DNA from: CBDCCT01 sp965214995
GTDB taxonomy: Bacteria > Deinococcota > Deinococci > Deinococcales > Trueperaceae
Length of the DNA stretch: 64,000 nucleotides
Assembly: GCA_965214995.1 (NCBI GenBank)
Contig: CBDCCT010000002.1
Location: forward strand, 2,914,001 to 2,978,000
Direction of reading: 5' to 3'
Shown here: positions 8,924-17,701 of the stretch, piece by piece
How positions within the stretch are numbered: the stretch's first letter is position 1
How the letters are laid out: every line of letters starts with the position of its first letter
Program-made: the position numbers and the translations under genes
The notes under the pieces: model-generated
Told to the model about the DNA's origin: nothing
Seen by the model: only the letters and a program-made list of their open reading frames with translations
The model's database searches: none

Positions 8924-11026
8924 TCAGCGCCCGCAGCGCGTAGGCGCGCCCAGCGCCCGGTCCGCGCAGACAACCCCGGCCCCGTACTCCGCGCGGTTCA
9001 TGAAGGAACTGAACTCGGCGCTTCCGGTGAGTTTGGCCTTGACCTGTTGGGGGCTTAGGTTGGGGTTTTGGCTGAGAACCAAAGCCGCCACCCCCGCGGC
9101 GAAGGGGGACGCCATCGAGGTGCCCTGGAGGCAGCCGTACTCGCTGTTGCCGAAAGCATCGCTCGTAAAGGTGCTGAGGATGGCCTTGCAACCCAGCGCG
9201 AGCGCCGACGTGCCGCCGGGGGCCATGAGGTCCACCGTCGGCCCCGAGGCGGCGTAGTCGGAAAAAGAGGCGCGGCGGTAGTCGCCGTTCACCGCGCCCA
9301 CCGCGATGACGTCGGGCGCGTTGGCGGGGGATAGAATGGCGGCACCCTGGGCCGTCCCGCTCGAGCCCCCCGCGTTGCCCGACGACGCGAAAAGCACCGC
9401 GCCCGCCGCCGCGGCCTGTCGCATCGCCTCGTCCACGCTGCTGAGTTGCCCTTTCGTCCCCAAACTCATGTTGATGACGTCGGCTTTGTTCGGGTTGGGC
9501 GCGACGCCCGCGACGCTCAAGCCCGCCGCCCAGCGGACCGCGTCGATGAGGTTGTTCGTCGAGGCTTGCAGGCCCGTCTCGTCAAACACCTTGACGGGCA
9601 AAATCTTGACGCCCGGCCCGTAGGCCACGCCCGCGACGCCCAGGCCGTTGTCGCCCACCGCCGCGGCGATGCCCGCCACGTGCGTGCCGTGCTCCGCGTA
9701 GCCGTTTCGGGGCCCCGGGTTGGGGTCGTTGTCGTGGTTATAAAAGTCGCAGCCGGGGAGCATTTTGTCTACCAAGTCTTCATGGTTCATGTCCACGCCG
9801 CTGTCGATGACGGCGACGACGACTTCGTTCTTGCCCGTTTCCAGGTCCCAGGCTTGGGGTAAGCCGAAGTCGAGCAGGTTCCACTGGTTTTCCAAAAACT
9901 CGTCGTTGGGCCGCGTTTCCAACGTATGAAGGTAGTAGTTGGGTTCGGCGTAAAGGACGCGGGGGTCGGCCTCGAGCCGCCTCGCCACAGCCTCCATATC
10001 TACAGCCTCCATGTCTACAGCTTCGCCACTCACCCTGTTGAAAGCCGTCGCCCCCGCCACCCTCACCAGGTCGGGCGCGTGGAGGCCGCCCGGCTCCTCC
10101 AAAACGAGCCCGAAGTCGCGCCCCACGGCGGCAGCGACGTGCTCGAGGGCTTTAACTTTACTCTTAGCGTCGAGGCCTGCGGGCTCGCGGTAACGCACCA
10201 GCAGCTCGCCGGGCACGTAAGGGGTTTGGGGAACGGGGGGGGTGTTTATGACAGCGCGCGCCGCACGCGCGGAAGGGCTCGCGCCGTCGCCCACAGAATT
10301 GCCCCCAAAGCTCGAGGGATAGCTGCCGCAACGGTCGAGGCCCTCAATGGTCTTGCGGTAGCTGAACGTCACGTCCGCGTCGCCCGCGTTTGAAGAAAAG
10401 GAGAGGACGGCGCTTACGGTCTCGCCCTCCTCGAGCCCGCTCGCGTCCACCGTGACGGAGATGCCGGTGCTGCCTTTGCCCTCGATGGAACCTTCTTCGG
10501 GCGTGAGCGTCACCTGGTCCGAGTTTGAAGAGGCGCGCCAAAGGAGCGTTGACCTGGTGCTTCCTGTGTTTCTGACAAAAAGAAGGTTGGGGCTCCGGGC
10601 GCTGGTGGTGTTGACCCCCTCCGGGACGCCGAGCTGCGCCTTGGGGTCGTATTCGAGCGTCACCGCGAGCGTCGCGCTGGCGCGAATCTCCCCGCGCTCG
10701 CCCGTCACGACGAAATCATACGTTCCCTCCGCCGCGCCGTCCTTGGGCGCGACCGTGAGCGTGGCCGGGTCGGTAAGCGTGGCGGGGGAGAGGGTCGCGT
10801 TAAAGGCGCCCACCTCGCTCACGGAAAACGTCGCCGCGCCGCCGAACCCGCTCGAGCTTAGCGTGACGGGGTCGCTCGTCTCGCCCGGCAGGAGGGTTAG
10901 GGAAGGGGGCGACACCGTCACCTGCGGCTGCTTTTCTTTGTCGGGCGGCGAGGTGGTGCAGGCGACCAAGAAGAGGGCCAGAAAGAAGAAAAGACCGAGC
11001 CGGAAGAAGGTTTTGTCGCGCGTCAT
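8924..11026 (-). CDS. S8 subtilase lipoprotein B
   Basis: A 700-residue secreted subtilase with lipoprotein signal ending in LVAC. A beta-sandwich domain (residues 35-125) and a second Ig-like domain (130-220) precede a propeptide segment and the catalytic domain with Asp408 (VIDSGVDMNHED), His446 (EHGTHVAG) and Ser637 (GTSMASP). It lacks the C-terminal domain of protein A. The catalytic half is nearly identical to protein C, with long stretches identical in DNA, so the two are recent duplicates or undergo gene conversion. A 15-bp in-frame duplication at 9991-10020 repeats the residues EAVDM. Confidence 0.92.
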   Translation of the reverse strand: MTRDKTFFRLGLFFFLALFLVACTTSPPDKEKQPQVTVSPPSLTLLPGETSDPVTLSSSGFGGAATFSVSEVGAFNATLSPATLTDPATLTVAPKDGAAEGTYDFVVTGERGEIRASATLAVTLEYDPKAQLGVPEGVNTTSARSPNLLFVRNTGSTRSTLLWRASSNSDQVTLTPEEGSIEGKGSTGISVTVDASGLEEGETVSAVLSFSSNAGDADVTFSYRKTIEGLDRCGSYPSSFGGNSVGDGASPSARAARAVINTPPVPQTPYVPGELLVRYREPAGLDAKSKVKALEHVAAAVGRDFGLVLEEPGGLHAPDLVRVAGATAFNRVSGEAVDMEAVDMEAVARRLEADPRVLYAEPNYYLHTLETRPNDEFLENQWNLLDFGLPQAWDLETGKNEVVVAVIDSGVDMNHEDLVDKMLPGCDFYNHDNDPNPGPRNGYAEHGTHVAGIAAAVGDNGLGVAGVAYGPGVKILPVKVFDETGLQASTNNLIDAVRWAAGLSVAGVAPNPNKADVINMSLGTKGQLSSVDEAMRQAAAAGAVLFASSGNAGGSSGTAQGAAILSPANAPDVIAVGAVNGDYRRASFSDYAASGPTVDLMAPGGTSALALGCKAILSTFTSDAFGNSEYGCLQGTSMASPFAAGVAALVLSQNPNLSPQQVKAKLTGSAEFSSFMNRAEYGAGVVCADRALGAPTRCGR
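9991..10020. repeat. 15-bp tandem duplication inside subtilase B
   Basis: Two 15-base units (9991-10005 and 10006-10020) differ at one base and encode a repeated EAVDM-type pentapeptide on the minus strand. The paralogue at 11255-13015 has fewer copies at this site. Confidence 0.85.
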
Positions 11027-11031
11027 GCCTA

Positions 11032-11037
11032 GTTATA
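11032..11037 (-). promoter_or_regulatory. -10 box (TATAAC), leaderless type
   Basis: TATAAC on the minus strand ends five bases before ATG 11026, with no ribosome-binding site between. Confidence 0.5.
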
Positions 11038-11254
11038 ACCTCGTTTATAGTCTGAAAATTTCTACTGCGTAACGTTTCGCTCGTGGTCTCTTACCTTCGC
11101 GGTCTCTCACCTCTTGTAACGCCAGTCAAGCACCAGTGACGCCGCAAACAGCGTTTCTGCGGCCCCGAGCGCCCTCTGAAAAGAGCCCGCGGTGTTGGTG
11201 GGGCTTCTTGCCAACGCTTCACCAAAGCTTCACACGGGCGCGGGTTCACCCGAA

Positions 11255-13015
11255 CTAACGCCCGCAACGCGTGGGCGCGCCCAGCGCCCGGTCCGCGCAG
11301 ACAACCCCGGCCCCATACTCCGCGCGGTTCATGAAGGGGCTGAACTGGGCGCTCCCGGTGAGTTTGGCTTTGACCCCTTGGGGGCTTAGGTTCGGGTTCT
11401 GGCTCAGCACCAGAGCCGCCACGCCCGCGGCAAAGGGCGCGGCCATCGAGGTGCCCTCGAGATAGTCATAGCGGTTGTCGGGCAGGGTGCTGAGGATGGC
11501 TGCACCTCCAAAGGGGTCGCTTTCGCTCACGGCGCGGCTTCCGGGGGCCATGAGGTCCACCGTCGGCCCCGCGGCGGCGTAGTCGGAGAAGGCGGCGCGG
11601 CGCCCTTCGCCGTTCACCGCGCCCACCGCGATGACGTCGGGTGAATTGGCGGGGGACATGACGCCGTTGCCCGCGGCCGTCCCGCCCGCGTCCCCGGCGT
11701 TGCCCGCCGCGGCGAAGAGCACCACGCCCGCGCTCGCCGCCTCTTTCATCACTTCGTTGACGCTCTGAAGCTGGCTCTTGCCCGTGCCGAGGCTCATGTT
11801 GATGACGTCGGCTTTATGCGGGTTGGGCGCGACGCCCGCGACGCTCAAGCCCGCCGCCCAGCGGACCGCGTCGATAAGTTCGGCGGTGGTGGCGACGTAG
11901 CCCGTGTCGTCGAACACCTTGACGGGCAAAATCTTGACGCCCGGCCCGTAGGCCACGCCCGCGACGCCCAAGCCGTTGTCGCCCACCGCCGCGGCAATGC
12001 CCGCCACGTGGGTGCCGTGTTCCGACGCGCCCGTGCCGCCCGGGTTGGGGTCGTTGTCGCCGTCGTGAAAGTCGCAGCCGGGGAGCATTTTGCTCCTTAA
12101 GTCTTCGTGGTTCATGTCCACGCCGCTGTCGATGACGGCGACGACAACCTCACCCTCACCCGTGTCTAAGTCCCAGGCTTGGGGTAAGCCGAAGTCGAGC
12201 AGGTTCCACTGGTTTTGGAGGTCGATGTCGTTGGGGCGTGTTTCCAACGGGTAGAGGTAGTAGTTGGGCTCGGCGTAAAGGACGCGGGGGTCGGCCTCGA
12301 GCCGCGCCGCCATTGCCTCCATGTCCACGGCCTCCATATCCGAAGCTGCCGCGCCCGCCACCCTCACCAGGTCGGGCGCGTGGAGGCCGCCCGAACGCAA
12401 GGGTTGCAGCCCGAAAGCGCGCGCGACGGCCCGCGAGGTAAGCTGGAGGGTCTCGAGCTTATCCTCAGCATTAAGGCTCACGGGCGCACGGTAGCGCACC
12501 AGGAGTTCGCCGGGCACGTAAGGGGTTCGGGGGGGTTGTTGGGGTGTGAACCGGGGCGCGCTCACGCCTGAGGCGGTCGGCGTCGGCCCGGCGACGGGAG
12601 CGCCGCACGCGTTAAAGCCTGCCGCGGTCATGCTAAAAGTCAGGTCGATGCCCTTGGGGCCGTAGTCCGAGCTTAGCAAGAGGGTGTCGCGGATTTTGTC
12701 GCCCTTGCTCAGGCCCTTTTGGTTCACCTCGATAACGACGGTGTCCTCGTCGTTCCCTTTGAGCGTGCCTTTGCTGGGCGTGACCGTGACGCGCTCGGAC
12801 TTTGAGGTGATGCTCCAGTCGAGAATGGTTTCCGGCCCCCCCGTGTTTCTGATGGTGAAAATCTCTGTTCTGGAGGCGGAATCGAGCGTGAAGCTTTTGG
12901 CCGAGGCCATGAGTTGCGGGGTGGCGGGCGCGGTGCAGGCGACGAGAAGAAAGGCGGCTCCAAACAAAACTGTGAGGGGTAGAAAGCGTTTTCTCGAGTT
13001 GCAACGTTGAAACAT
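11255..13015 (-). CDS. S8 subtilase lipoprotein C
   Basis: A 586-residue secreted subtilase starting at ATG 13015 (MFQRCNSRKR), with lipobox LVAC about residue 30. It carries one N-terminal Ig-like domain, then the propeptide segment and a catalytic domain with Asp296 (VIDSGVDMNHED), His333 (EHGTHVAG) and Ser523 (GTSMAAP). The C-terminal sequence VVCADRALGAPTRCGR is shared with protein B. It is the shortest paralogue, lacking one Ig-like domain. A TACACT box seven bases before the ATG suggests a leaderless transcript. Its start overlaps the promoter region of the divergent fni gene. Confidence 0.92.
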   Translation of the reverse strand: MFQRCNSRKRFLPLTVLFGAAFLLVACTAPATPQLMASAKSFTLDSASRTEIFTIRNTGGPETILDWSITSKSERVTVTPSKGTLKGNDEDTVVIEVNQKGLSKGDKIRDTLLLSSDYGPKGIDLTFSMTAAGFNACGAPVAGPTPTASGVSAPRFTPQQPPRTPYVPGELLVRYRAPVSLNAEDKLETLQLTSRAVARAFGLQPLRSGGLHAPDLVRVAGAAASDMEAVDMEAMAARLEADPRVLYAEPNYYLYPLETRPNDIDLQNQWNLLDFGLPQAWDLDTGEGEVVVAVIDSGVDMNHEDLRSKMLPGCDFHDGDNDPNPGGTGASEHGTHVAGIAAAVGDNGLGVAGVAYGPGVKILPVKVFDDTGYVATTAELIDAVRWAAGLSVAGVAPNPHKADVINMSLGTGKSQLQSVNEVMKEAASAGVVLFAAAGNAGDAGGTAAGNGVMSPANSPDVIAVGAVNGEGRRAAFSDYAAAGPTVDLMAPGSRAVSESDPFGGAAILSTLPDNRYDYLEGTSMAAPFAAGVAALVLSQNPNLSPQGVKAKLTGSAQFSPFMNRAEYGAGVVCADRALGAPTRCGR

Positions 13016-13022
13016 GAAGCGT

Positions 13023-13028
13023 AGTGTA
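13023..13028 (-). promoter_or_regulatory. -10 box (TACACT), leaderless type
   Basis: TACACT on the minus strand lies seven bases before ATG 13015; no purine-rich ribosome-binding site is present. Confidence 0.5.
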
Positions 13029-13088
13029 GGGACCCCCCGCTTAAGACCCTGTGAGCTACCTCTTACCACCCCCCCAAACGGGGTGGGC

Positions 13089-13094
13089 TATGCT
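13089..13094 (+). promoter_or_regulatory. -10 box (TATGCT), leaderless type
   Basis: TATGCT is followed after six bases by GTG 13101, the start that best fits the fni product. Confidence 0.5.
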
Positions 13095-13100
13095 GACGAA

Positions 13101-14147
13101 GTGAAATCTTTTGCCCCCGATGTTGACGTGGAAAACACTCTGAACGCGCGCAAACTCAAGCACGTCGAGGTCTGTTTGCGCCATGAAGTCGAGTACACGA
13201 GCCGCACCACCGGGTTTGAAACTTTCGACCTGCCCTACCGCGCGCTTCCCAGTACGGACCTAAACGCCATCGACACCCGCACGACCTTTTTGGGTAAAGA
13301 ACTTCGGGCACCCCTCCTCATTGGCGCGATGACGGGGGGCGCGGAGCGCTCGCTCATCATCAACCGCCACCTGGCGCTCGCGGCGCAAGAACTGGGGGTG
13401 GGCCTGATGCTGGGCTCGCAGCGGGTGATGCTCGAGCACCCCCACGCCCTGCCCTCGTTTCAAGTCCGTCCTTTCGCGCCCGACATCCTCCTGATTGGCA
13501 ACCTGGGCGTGGCGCAGCTTAACAAGGGCTACGGCGCGGACCACCTCCGCCGCGCGGTCGAACAGGTGGGTGCCGACGCGCTCGCGCTCCACACCAACCC
13601 CTTGCAAGAGGCGCTGCAACGGGGCGGCGACACGGATTTTTCAAACCTCGTGTCGAAACTGCTCGAGGTGGTGCCCAAAGTCCCGTACCCCGTGCTGCTC
13701 AAAGAAGTCGGGCACGGCTTGAGCGCGGAGGTGGCGGGGGCGGTCGCGGATGTAGGCTTCGCCGCGCTCGACGTGGCGGGCGCGGGCGGCACCTCCTGGG
13801 CCAAGGTCGAGGAGTGGGTGAATTACGGCGAGGTGCGGCACAAGGACTTAGCCGAGTGGGGCATTCCCACCGCGCAGGCGCTGCGCGACGTGCATAAAGT
13901 CTTGCCAACGATGCCGCTCATCGCCTCGGGCGGGATTCGCACGGGCTTGGACGCGGCCAAGGCGCTTAGCTTAGGCGCGCAGGTGGTGGCGGTGGCGCGG
14001 CCCCTGTTGGAACCCGCGACAAGGTCTCCCGAGGCGGTGGTGGCCTGGCTGGAGAATTTTGTGTGGGAACTCGAAGTGGCGATGCACTGCGCGGGCGCAG
14101 GCGGCGTGGGGGCGTTGGCGGGGCTCGAGCTAAGGCCCCGGGATTAA
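13101..14147 (+). CDS. fni: Type 2 isopentenyl-diphosphate delta-isomerase
   Basis: A 348-residue FMN-dependent enzyme that interconverts IPP and DMAPP in isoprenoid (carotenoid, quinone) synthesis. The family N-terminus NARKLKHVEVCL is seen; GAMTGG and GLMLGSQRV line the flavin, LHTNPLQEALQ carries the Gln and metal-binding Glu of the active site, and ASGGIRTGLDAAKAL binds the FMN phosphate. I choose GTG 13101; the frame stays open to ATG 13014, but those extra 29 residues are unlike the family and overlap the promoter of the divergent protease gene. Confidence 0.93.
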   Translation: MKSFAPDVDVENTLNARKLKHVEVCLRHEVEYTSRTTGFETFDLPYRALPSTDLNAIDTRTTFLGKELRAPLLIGAMTGGAERSLIINRHLALAAQELGVGLMLGSQRVMLEHPHALPSFQVRPFAPDILLIGNLGVAQLNKGYGADHLRRAVEQVGADALALHTNPLQEALQRGGDTDFSNLVSKLLEVVPKVPYPVLLKEVGHGLSAEVAGAVADVGFAALDVAGAGGTSWAKVEEWVNYGEVRHKDLAEWGIPTAQALRDVHKVLPTMPLIASGGIRTGLDAAKALSLGAQVVAVARPLLEPATRSPEAVVAWLENFVWELEVAMHCAGAGGVGALAGLELRPRD

Positions 14148-14189
14148 CCACTCAACTAGCGTCCGGGCGTGCGGGAGTGCAGGGGGCGT

Positions 14190-14195
14190 TAGAAT
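14190..14195 (+). promoter_or_regulatory. -10 box (TAGAAT), leaderless type
   Basis: TAGAAT is followed after five bases by ATG 14201. Confidence 0.55.
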
Positions 14196-14200
14196 GCTCT

Positions 14201-14962
14201 ATGGACCTACACATCAAGAATAAAGTCGCGCTGGTGACGGGCGCATCTCAGGGAATTGGCCGCGCTGTGGCCTTGGGGCTCGCTCGAGAGGGGGCTCGAG
14301 TGGTGCTGAGCGCCAGAGGCAAGGCGGGGCTTGACGGGGCGGTGGAGGCGGTCCGCCTTGCCGGCGGCGAGGCGTTCGGCGTGCCCGCCGACGTGAGCGA
14401 ACCGGAAGCCATTGACGCGCTGCTGGAGCGCGTGACGCGTCGCTTCGGCGGCGTGGACATCCTCGTCGTCAACGCGGGCGGCCCTCCCGCGGGGCCCGCG
14501 ACTGGTTTGGATGACAAGGCTTGGACACGTGGCTTCGAGCTTACTTTGATGTCGGCGGTGCGCCTGAGCCGAGCCGCGCTGCCCCACATGCGTTCAAGGG
14601 GCTGGGGCCGCATCATCAACGTGACCTCGCTCTCGGTGCGCGAGCCCATCTTGAACCTCACGCTCTCCAACGCGTTCCGCGCGGCGGTCACGGGCTTCGC
14701 CAAGACGCTCTCGCTCGAGATGGCCGCGGCGGGCGTGACCGTCAACAACGTGGCCCCCGGCTACACCGCCACGGAGCGTCTCGAAGAACTTTTTGAGAAC
14801 GAGGGGGCGAAGGATAGACTCATCAGCACCATCCCCGCGGGGCGCTTCGCCACGCCCGAGGAAATCGCGGCGGCGGTGGCTTTCTTGGCGTCGGAGGGCG
14901 CGGCGTATATCACCGGGCAGACGCTTTTGGTCGACGGGGGCGTGGTGGGCTCGCCCTTTTAG
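14201..14962 (+). CDS. Short-chain dehydrogenase/reductase lacking canonical Tyr-Lys
   Basis: A 253-residue Rossmann-fold protein starting at ATG 14201 (MDLHIKNKVALVTGASQGIG), the leaderless-type start. The cofactor loop TGASQGIG and NAGG are intact, and the Ser of the triad is present in NVTSLSV. At the usual YxxxK position the sequence reads SNAFR, so Tyr is replaced by Ser and Lys by Arg. This matches a divergent SDR subgroup usually annotated as 3-oxoacyl-ACP reductase. Redox activity is therefore uncertain; the fold assignment is firm. Confidence 0.85.
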   Translation: MDLHIKNKVALVTGASQGIGRAVALGLAREGARVVLSARGKAGLDGAVEAVRLAGGEAFGVPADVSEPEAIDALLERVTRRFGGVDILVVNAGGPPAGPATGLDDKAWTRGFELTLMSAVRLSRAALPHMRSRGWGRIINVTSLSVREPILNLTLSNAFRAAVTGFAKTLSLEMAAAGVTVNNVAPGYTATERLEELFENEGAKDRLISTIPAGRFATPEEIAAAVAFLASEGAAYITGQTLLVDGGVVGSPF

Positions 14963-15058
14963 CGGTGGGACGGTCGGGCCTAAGTCTGCTTTTACCCCAG
15001 TCCACTTTCCTCTCAGCCCTCATCACTTTTACCTTTCCCCAAAGAGGCCGCGACGCGG

Positions 15059-15064
15059 TATTCT
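15059..15064 (+). promoter_or_regulatory. -10 box (TATTCT), leaderless type
   Basis: TATTCT is followed after five bases by ATG 15070. Confidence 0.5.
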
Positions 15065-15069
15065 CCGGT

Positions 15070-15402
15070 ATGGAATACGTCAACCTCCCCACCCAGCGGC
15101 GTTTCGACGAGGGCAAGATGCAAAAAGTGCCCGTGTTTGAGTCAGAACGCATGTTCTTTGACCAGTATTGCCTGCTCCCCGGCCAGGCGCAAAAGGTACA
15201 CAGCCACGCGGACGAGGACAAAATCTACGTGGTCTTGGAGGGCCAGGCGCTCTTTACCATCGGCGACGAGCAGGAGCTGCTCGCCGAGGGCACCGCGGTC
15301 ATCGCGCGCGCGGGCACGCCCCACGGCGTCCGAAACGAGGCGAGCAGTCCCCTGGTGCTGCTTGTCGCAATGGCTCCCAAGCCGGCACCCAAGCCGGCAT
15401 AA
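15070..15402 (+). CDS. Single-domain cupin protein
   Basis: A 110-residue cupin. Motif 1 reads HSHADEDKIYVVLEG, with His, His and Glu ligands for a metal, and motif 2 reads RAGTPHGVRN with the last His. The barrel suggests metal-dependent sugar, dioxygenase or binding function but the substrate cannot be inferred. It ends in a PAPKPAPKPA tail. The epimerase-like gene follows six bases later. Confidence 0.82.
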   Translation: MEYVNLPTQRRFDEGKMQKVPVFESERMFFDQYCLLPGQAQKVHSHADEDKIYVVLEGQALFTIGDEQELLAEGTAVIARAGTPHGVRNEASSPLVLLVAMAPKPAPKPA

Positions 15403-15408
15403 ACCCAC

Positions 15409-15831
15409 GTGGACGTTTCCCCACAAACCCTTCGGGGCCGCGCCGTCGACCATCTCGGCGTCGCGGTTGAGAATTTGGAAGAGGCCAGCGCGCCCTACCG
15501 ACTTCTTGGTTTACCCCTCGAGGGCGAGGATGAGGTGCTGGCGTCTCAGGGGGTGCGCGTCCGCGTGTTTCGGGCGGGGGAGGCTTTGTTGGAGCTGCTC
15601 GAGCCCACCCATCCAGAAAGCCCCATCGCCCGCTCTCTAAAAAAACGCGGTCCAGGTCTTCACCACGTCGCGTTTCGTAGCGCCGATTTAGAGGGAGACG
15701 TGGCCGCGCTCCTCAAAGAGGGTGCCGCGTTCATCGACCCCGAGCCGCGTCTGGGGCGCGCGGGGAGCCGGGTCGTGTTTTTGCACCCGAAGTGGTCCAA
15801 CGGGGTTTTAATCGAGCTGGTGTCGCATTAG
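15409..15831 (+). CDS. Glyoxalase/VOC protein, likely methylmalonyl-CoA epimerase
   Basis: A 140-residue vicinal-oxygen-chelate protein from GTG 15409. Metal-ligand positions typical of methylmalonyl-CoA epimerase are seen: DHLGVAVENLEEA near the N-terminus, LELLEP in the middle and GLHHVAFR plus VLIELV near the end. The enzyme epimerises (R)- and (S)-methylmalonyl-CoA. No mutase gene is nearby, so the name rests on sequence resemblance alone. Confidence 0.75.
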   Translation: MDVSPQTLRGRAVDHLGVAVENLEEASAPYRLLGLPLEGEDEVLASQGVRVRVFRAGEALLELLEPTHPESPIARSLKKRGPGLHHVAFRSADLEGDVAALLKEGAAFIDPEPRLGRAGSRVVFLHPKWSNGVLIELVSH

Positions 15832-15844
15832 CAGGTACCGGGGC

Positions 15845-16189
15845 GTGTGGTGGCTCGCGGCGCTCGCCTGGATGGGGCTTATTTTTTGGCTCTCGAGCTC
15901 GCCCGACGCTCAAGGTGCAGCCTTACGCCCTCCTTTCGACAAGCTCGCGCACGCGGTTTCTTTCGGCCTGCTCGCGCTCCTTTTCCGCTTTGCCACCCAC
16001 CGCGCCCTGCTGAGCGTGCTGCTGGCGTCTTTGTACGGCCTCTCCGACGAACTCCACCAGGCGGGGGTGCCGGGGCGCGACGCCGACGTGTTCGACTGGG
16101 TGGCGGACACGGTGGGCGCGCTTCTGGCGGTGGGGGCTGTGTGGTTTTTGACTCGGCGGCGGCGGGAGCGCGCCGAGCCGTTACAATAG
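15845..16189 (+). CDS. VanZ-like membrane protein
   Basis: A 114-residue protein of the VanZ family with four hydrophobic segments and the family wording FDKLAHAVSFGLLALL and SDELHQAGVPGRDADVFDWVADTVGA. VanZ-like proteins are small membrane proteins, one of which gives low-level teicoplanin resistance; most have no known role. The start is taken as GTG 15845, 14 bases after the upstream stop, so it is likely co-transcribed. Confidence 0.82.
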   Translation: MWWLAALAWMGLIFWLSSSPDAQGAALRPPFDKLAHAVSFGLLALLFRFATHRALLSVLLASLYGLSDELHQAGVPGRDADVFDWVADTVGALLAVGAVWFLTRRRRERAEPLQ

Positions 16190-16252
16190 CCGCATGGTTG
16201 GTTCAGACTTTTTTAGCACACGCTCACATCTAGTTTTGACCTCGAGGACGCC

Positions 16253-17038
16253 GTGAAGCTCGCCATCGTCGGCGCGGGCAAGATGGGCGGCGCGGTGCTC
16301 ACGGGGGCGCTGCGCGCGCACGTCCTGGACGCGGGCGACATCGGCATCTACCACCCCGACGAAGCGCGCCGCGCCGCGCTGGCCGAACGCTACGGCGTTA
16401 CGGCGCTCACCGACGACGAAATTCACCGGGCCGAGCGGGTCCTGATTGCCGTGAAGCCGCAACGTTTCGACGACGTGGCCCCCCTAATCGCCCAGCGCAA
16501 CGCTTCGTACATCTCGCTCATGGCGGGGGTGTCCGCCGCGACCATCGCGCGGCGCGTCGGCTCGAGCCGCGTCGTCCGGGCCATGCCCAACTTAGGCGCG
16601 AGCGTCGGGCGGAGCGCCACCGCCTTAGCCAGCCTGCCGCAGGCCACTTCTGAGGATACCGAGATGGCCGACAGGCTCTTTCGCGCGGTCGGCACCGTGT
16701 ACCGGGTGCCCGAAGAGCTTTTCGACGCCTTTACGGGTTTGGCGGGCTCGGGTCCCGCCTTTGCCGCGGTGTTCTGCGAGGCGCTGGCCGATGGCGGCGT
16801 GCGGGTGGGCTTTAGGCGCGAGACGGCGCGCGACTTAGCAAGGCAGGTGCTCTTGGCGGCGGCCACGCTTTTGGAGCACAAAAGCCCCGCCGACCTCAAA
16901 GACGAGGTCTCGAGCGCCGGAGGCACCGCCATCACGGGCGTGATGGCCCTAGAGCGCCACGGCCTCCGCTTCGCCACCATGAGGGCCGTTGAGGACGCGA
17001 CCGCCCGCGCCGCCGCGCTCGCTCGAGAGGAAGACTGA
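16253..17038 (+). CDS. proC: Pyrroline-5-carboxylate reductase
   Basis: A 261-residue NAD(P)H-dependent enzyme for the last step of proline synthesis. The Rossmann motif VGAGKMGGAVL opens the protein (GTG 16253, with GAGGA upstream); RAMPNLGASVG, GSGPAF and SSAGGTAITGVMALE are the conserved catalytic-domain motifs. The length matches the family. The stop overlaps the start of the next gene (TGATG). Confidence 0.93.
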   Translation: MKLAIVGAGKMGGAVLTGALRAHVLDAGDIGIYHPDEARRAALAERYGVTALTDDEIHRAERVLIAVKPQRFDDVAPLIAQRNASYISLMAGVSAATIARRVGSSRVVRAMPNLGASVGRSATALASLPQATSEDTEMADRLFRAVGTVYRVPEELFDAFTGLAGSGPAFAAVFCEALADGGVRVGFRRETARDLARQVLLAAATLLEHKSPADLKDEVSSAGGTAITGVMALERHGLRFATMRAVEDATARAAALAREED

Positions 17039-17604
17039 TGCGCCCTCCCTTCTTATTGGTTCTTTTGGTCATCTTTACAGCCACTTCAGTAGCCTCCGCG
17101 CAAGAAAGCTACTTCCCCAACCGCGACGGGCTGAGCTGGACCTACAGCAACGGCGAGACCCAAACGCTCACCGGGCCACGCCTCGTGAACGGCCAGAGCG
17201 TAATGGTCCTGGCGCACGCCCTCGAGGGCGTGCCCGTGTCGGAGGATTACCTCTTTTACGACACGACCGGCGTGTTCTCGCTCGGCACCGCTGCAGGCGG
17301 GCGGACGCTCGTCTACACGCCGCCCCTCGTGATTTATCAGGGGGAGAGGCTCGAGGTCGGCGACGCCTGGGCGAGCACCACCCAAGTCGGAGACTTGGAA
17401 ATCACCTTTCAGGCCGAGGTGCTGGGCGTCCGCGGCGTGCAAAACGCCGCGGGCCGCTTTAACGCGCTGCAAATCCGCCAAACCACCGTGACCAGCACGG
17501 GCGCTCAGACCACCCTGGACCTCTTTTTTGTGCCCACCGTGGGCGTGGTTCGCACCGTGACGCAAGACGGGACGGTGGTGGATTTGATTGAAAAGAACTT
17601 TTGA
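17038..17604 (+). CDS. Secreted hypothetical protein
   Basis: A 188-residue protein with a clear signal peptide (MRPPFLLVLLVIFTATSVAS, cleavage likely after SAQ/A). The mature part is beta-rich: it begins YFPNRDGLSWTYSNGE, and has VGDAW and FFVPTVGVVRTV motifs seen in periplasmic proteins of unknown function. Coupled to proC by a one-base overlap, though no functional link is evident. Confidence 0.75.
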   Translation: MRPPFLLVLLVIFTATSVASAQESYFPNRDGLSWTYSNGETQTLTGPRLVNGQSVMVLAHALEGVPVSEDYLFYDTTGVFSLGTAAGGRTLVYTPPLVIYQGERLEVGDAWASTTQVGDLEITFQAEVLGVRGVQNAAGRFNALQIRQTTVTSTGAQTTLDLFFVPTVGVVRTVTQDGTVVDLIEKNF

Positions 17605-17701
17605 TTTACGCAGGCTTAAGCAGTGGTGAGTGGGTAGTGATGAGTGATTAGCCCTTCTGGTTCCGTCTGTTGCTCACTGCATATAGGGTGGTCCGAAAAG
17701 C

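Noticed and set aside
17605..17701. GTGAGTGG/GTGATGAGTG iterations as a minisatellite
   Set aside because: Too short and irregular to call a repeat; no matching copy seen nearby.
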